Assembly: GCA_005888325.1 (NCBI GenBank)
Contig: VAWU01000032.1
Location: 1-64,000, forward strand
DNA from: Actinomycetota bacterium
GTDB lineage: Bacteria > Actinomycetota > Acidimicrobiia > Acidimicrobiales > AC-14
DNA: 64,000 bases
Reading direction: 5' to 3'
Part shown: in pieces, positions 62,306 to 64,000 of the stretch
How the letters are laid out: every line of letters starts with the position of its first letter
Position numbering within the stretch: the first letter of the stretch is position 1
The notes under the pieces: model-generated
Told to the model about the DNA's origin: nothing
The model's input: the letters and a program-made list of their open reading frames with translations, nothing else
Databases searched by the model: none
Made by a program: the position numbers and the translations under genes

Positions 62306-63182
62306 CGCGCGCCACCGCCGCCCGGACGACCTCGCCGAGGCCGTGGGCCCGCACGCGCTCCTGGTCCTCGCGGTACTTGAGGACGGTGCCCAGGGTGACG
62401 TCGACCGCGTGCTCGTCGACGTCGACACGGCCGAGCGCGGCGAGGGCCTCGGCCCAGTCGATGGTCTCGGCCACGCCCGGAGGCTTGTAGAGCTCGAGCG
62501 TGCGCAGCCGCTCCACGGCGGCCGCCACCTGCCGGGCCAGCCGCTCGACGACCTGCGGGGCGCGCAGGCGGACGATGGCCACCTCCCGCTCGAAGTCGGG
62601 GTGGTCGACCCAGTGGTAGAGGCAGCGACGCTTCAGCGCGTCGTGCACGTCGCGCGTGCGGTTCGACGTGATCACGACCACCGGCGGGACCGAGGCGCGG
62701 AACGTGCCCAGCTCGGGGATGGTGACCGCGTAGTCGGAGAGGATCTCCAACAGGAACGCCTCGAACTCGTCGTCGGCCCGATCGACCTCGTCGATGAGCA
62801 GCACCGGCGGCGGCCCGCCGGGCGGCGAGTCGATCGCCTGGAGCAGCGGGCGGCGTACGAGGAAGCGCTCGGAATAGAGCTCGTCCTCCACGACCGCTTC
62901 GTGCGACGCCTCCAGCGCCCGCACGTGGAGCAGCTGGCGCGCGTAGTCCCACTCGTAGACGGCCTGGGCGACGTCGATGCCCTCGTAGCACTGGATGCGC
63001 AGCAGGTCGCCACCCGTCCAGCGCGCCAGCACCTTGGCCACCTCGGTCTTGCCCACGCCGGCTTCACCCTCGACGAGCAGCGGACGGTGCAAGGTGAGCG
63101 CGAGGAACACCGCGGTGGCCAGTCCCTCGTCGGCCAGGTACTGGTGGGCGGCCAGCGCCTCGGCCACGTCGTCGACGGTCAC
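62298..63182 (-). CDS. coxD: MoxR-family AAA ATPase (CoxD-like)
   Basis: 294 aa. Walker A LVEGEAGVGKTEVAKVLARW (about 40-47), Walker B VLLIDEVDRADDEFEAFLLE, sensor-1 VVVITSNRTRDVHDALKRR, and a lid. MoxR ATPases pair with VWA proteins; here the CoxE gene overlaps directly. In CO dehydrogenase clusters CoxD helps build the Cu-S-Mo centre. Confidence 0.9.
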   Translation of the reverse strand: MTVDDVAEALAAHQYLADEGLATAVFLALTLHRPLLVEGEAGVGKTEVAKVLARWTGGDLLRIQCYEGIDVAQAVYEWDYARQLLHVRALEASHEAVVEDELYSERFLVRRPLLQAIDSPPGGPPPVLLIDEVDRADDEFEAFLLEILSDYAVTIPELGTFRASVPPVVVITSNRTRDVHDALKRRCLYHWVDHPDFEREVAIVRLRAPQVVERLARQVAAAVERLRTLELYKPPGVAETIDWAEALAALGRVDVDEHAVDVTLGTVLKYREDQERVRAHGLGEVVRAAVARGV

Positions 63183-63240
63183 GCATGCAAGGGTAGGCGC
63201 CAGGTTGCGCCAAGTTTGTCGTGCGCACCCGGCAGCGGGG

Positions 63241-63582
63241 TCAGATGGCGGTGGCGTGACGCGGCTCGTAGAGCATGACCTCCACGCCGCCGGGCAGCAC
63301 CATGGTCACCTGGACCCCGAATCCGGCGGCTTGCGGCTCACCCCGGAACTCGATGCCCTTCTCCCGCAGATCGGCGACCGTGGCGTGGATGTCGTCGCAC
63401 ATCAACGTCAGCTCGTGCCGCGGGGAGTCGCCGGGATGCACGCCGACCTCGGCGGGCGGCAGCGCGAAGATGAGCCAACCGTCGTGGACGTCGACGTAGC
63501 TCCAACCCATCACGTCACGCAGCACGGCGCGTAGGGCGTCGGCCTCCGGCGTGTGCAGCACGACATGCGCACCCGTGATCAT
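63241..63582 (-). CDS. VOC-superfamily (glyoxalase-like) protein
   Basis: 113 aa, ATG 63582 in an ATGA overlap with the coxM stop. Paired beta-alpha-beta modules with HVVLHTPEADALRAVLRDVM, PRHELTLMCDDI and GVQVTMVLPGGVEVMLYEPRH, where His and Glu could bind a metal. An unusual insertion in a cox-type cluster; substrate unknown. Confidence 0.8.
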   Translation of the reverse strand: MITGAHVVLHTPEADALRAVLRDVMGWSYVDVHDGWLIFALPPAEVGVHPGDSPRHELTLMCDDIHATVADLREKGIEFRGEPQAAGFGVQVTMVLPGGVEVMLYEPRHATAI

Positions 63583-64000
63583 GCTCCCGCTTCCTCCAGC
63601 GCCCGGCGCACCAGCACGCGCGCGAGGTTCTCCCGGTATTCGACGCCGGCGTTGAGGTCCACGGGCGGCTCCGTGCCCTCTGCCGCGTGCTCGGCCGCGT
63701 CGGCTGCCGAGGCACCATCGCGGAGCGCCTGCTCGACCGCGGTGGCGCGCAGCGGCACCGAGGCCATGTTGACGAGTGCGACACCGGTGACCCCGTTGCG
63801 CACCGCGGCCACCCCCACGATGGCCCAGTCCTGGGCGCGTCGGTTGAACTTCTGGTACGACCAGCCCGCGCCGGCGACCTTCGGCAGGCGGACCTCGGTG
63901 AGCATCTCGTCGGGCGCCAGCGCGGTGTCGAAGAAGCCCCGGAAGAACTCGGTGGCCGGGATCTCGCGCGTTCCGCCCGAGCCTTGGACCACGAGCGTGC
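63579..64000 (-). CDS. coxM: CoxM-like FAD-binding subunit of molybdenum hydroxylase, C-terminal part
   Basis: 140 codons visible, the start beyond the right edge. FAD-binding molybdopterin dehydrogenase subunit, C-terminal domain: REIPATEFFRGFFDTALAPDEMLTEVRLP, WSYQKFNRRAQDWAIVGVAAV and the CoxM tail ENLARVLVRRALEEAG. Supplies electron transfer from Mo/2Fe-2S to acceptor via FAD. Catalytic CoxL and the Fe-S CoxS would be to the right or elsewhere. Form I versus II cannot be told. Confidence 0.85.
   Translation of the reverse strand, partial: TLVVQGSGGTREIPATEFFRGFFDTALAPDEMLTEVRLPKVAGAGWSYQKFNRRAQDWAIVGVAAVRNGVTGVALVNMASVPLRATAVEQALRDGASAADAAEHAAEGTEPPVDLNAGVEYRENLARVLVRRALEEAGA

Overview
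The window is very GC-rich chromosomal DNA with many GTG/TTG starts, 4-bp stop/start overlaps (GTGA, ATGA, TTGA) and actinobacterial gene content: HelD, DUF501, an Rrf2 regulator, LLM and PPOX flavoproteins, many acyl-CoA dehydrogenases and a cox-type molybdenum hydroxylase accessory cluster. I infer a free-living actinobacterium, plausibly of the Acidimicrobiia. The class is inferred from gene style only; no rRNA is present.

Layout. 0-1.5 kb: a tyrosine recombinase running off the left edge abuts an FtsH-like AAA ATPase that lacks the end of its AAA module, so this looks like the edge of an integrated element. 1.6-5.2 kb: thioredoxin-like protein, RmlC, flavin reductase, metallo-hydrolase (apparent CTG start) and an orphan PilT. 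5.3-8.7 kb: a large secreted repeat protein. 8.7-10.6 kb: a two-gene redox module, a thioredoxin-domain fusion protein followed by a UGSC-family protein whose in-frame TGA falls exactly at the U of the UGSC motif and is followed by a SECIS-like hairpin. This is the most exciting locus. 10.6-14.8 kb: MutY, methyltransferase and MaoC on one strand, and an Rrf2-epimerase-membrane protein operon on the other. 14.8-26.9 kb: acyl-CoA and CitE-type lyase metabolism, hydrolases and fumarase. 27-34 kb: NlpC/P60 hydrolase, quinone oxidoreductase, a LOG-like protein, two GT-C glycosyltransferases and a UDP-galactopyranose-mutase-like flavoprotein, probably for envelope glycan work. 34-37.1 kb: a segment bounded by a perfect 21-bp direct repeat, holding an orphan Flp pilin and a frameshifted FtsX-type permease. 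37-43.6 kb: TfoX, a dehydrogenase, GlgX, QueE/QueC, a thioesterase-like protein, a nitroreductase and a tRNA with a UAA anticodon. 44-57 kb: nuclease, lipid and CoA metabolism, HelD and Ppx. 57-64 kb: a leftward CO-dehydrogenase-type accessory cluster (coxG, a MobA-like transferase, an unusual fused cyclase, two XdhC proteins, coxE, coxD, a VOC protein and partial coxM). Its large and small catalytic subunits would lie beyond the right edge or elsewhere.

Two themes cut across the genes. First, short tandem duplications (about 14-24 bp, 2-4 copies) recur just upstream of, or at, start codons, and an 86-bp duplication sits at glgX. Second, a dispersed hairpin family (three copies, CTTGTCG/CGACAAG arms always 29 nt apart) sits at gene 3' ends and probably acts as bidirectional terminators or REP-like elements. 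No CRISPR array, insertion sequence transposase, rRNA or biosynthetic gene cluster was seen. No intergenic gap reaches 300 bases.
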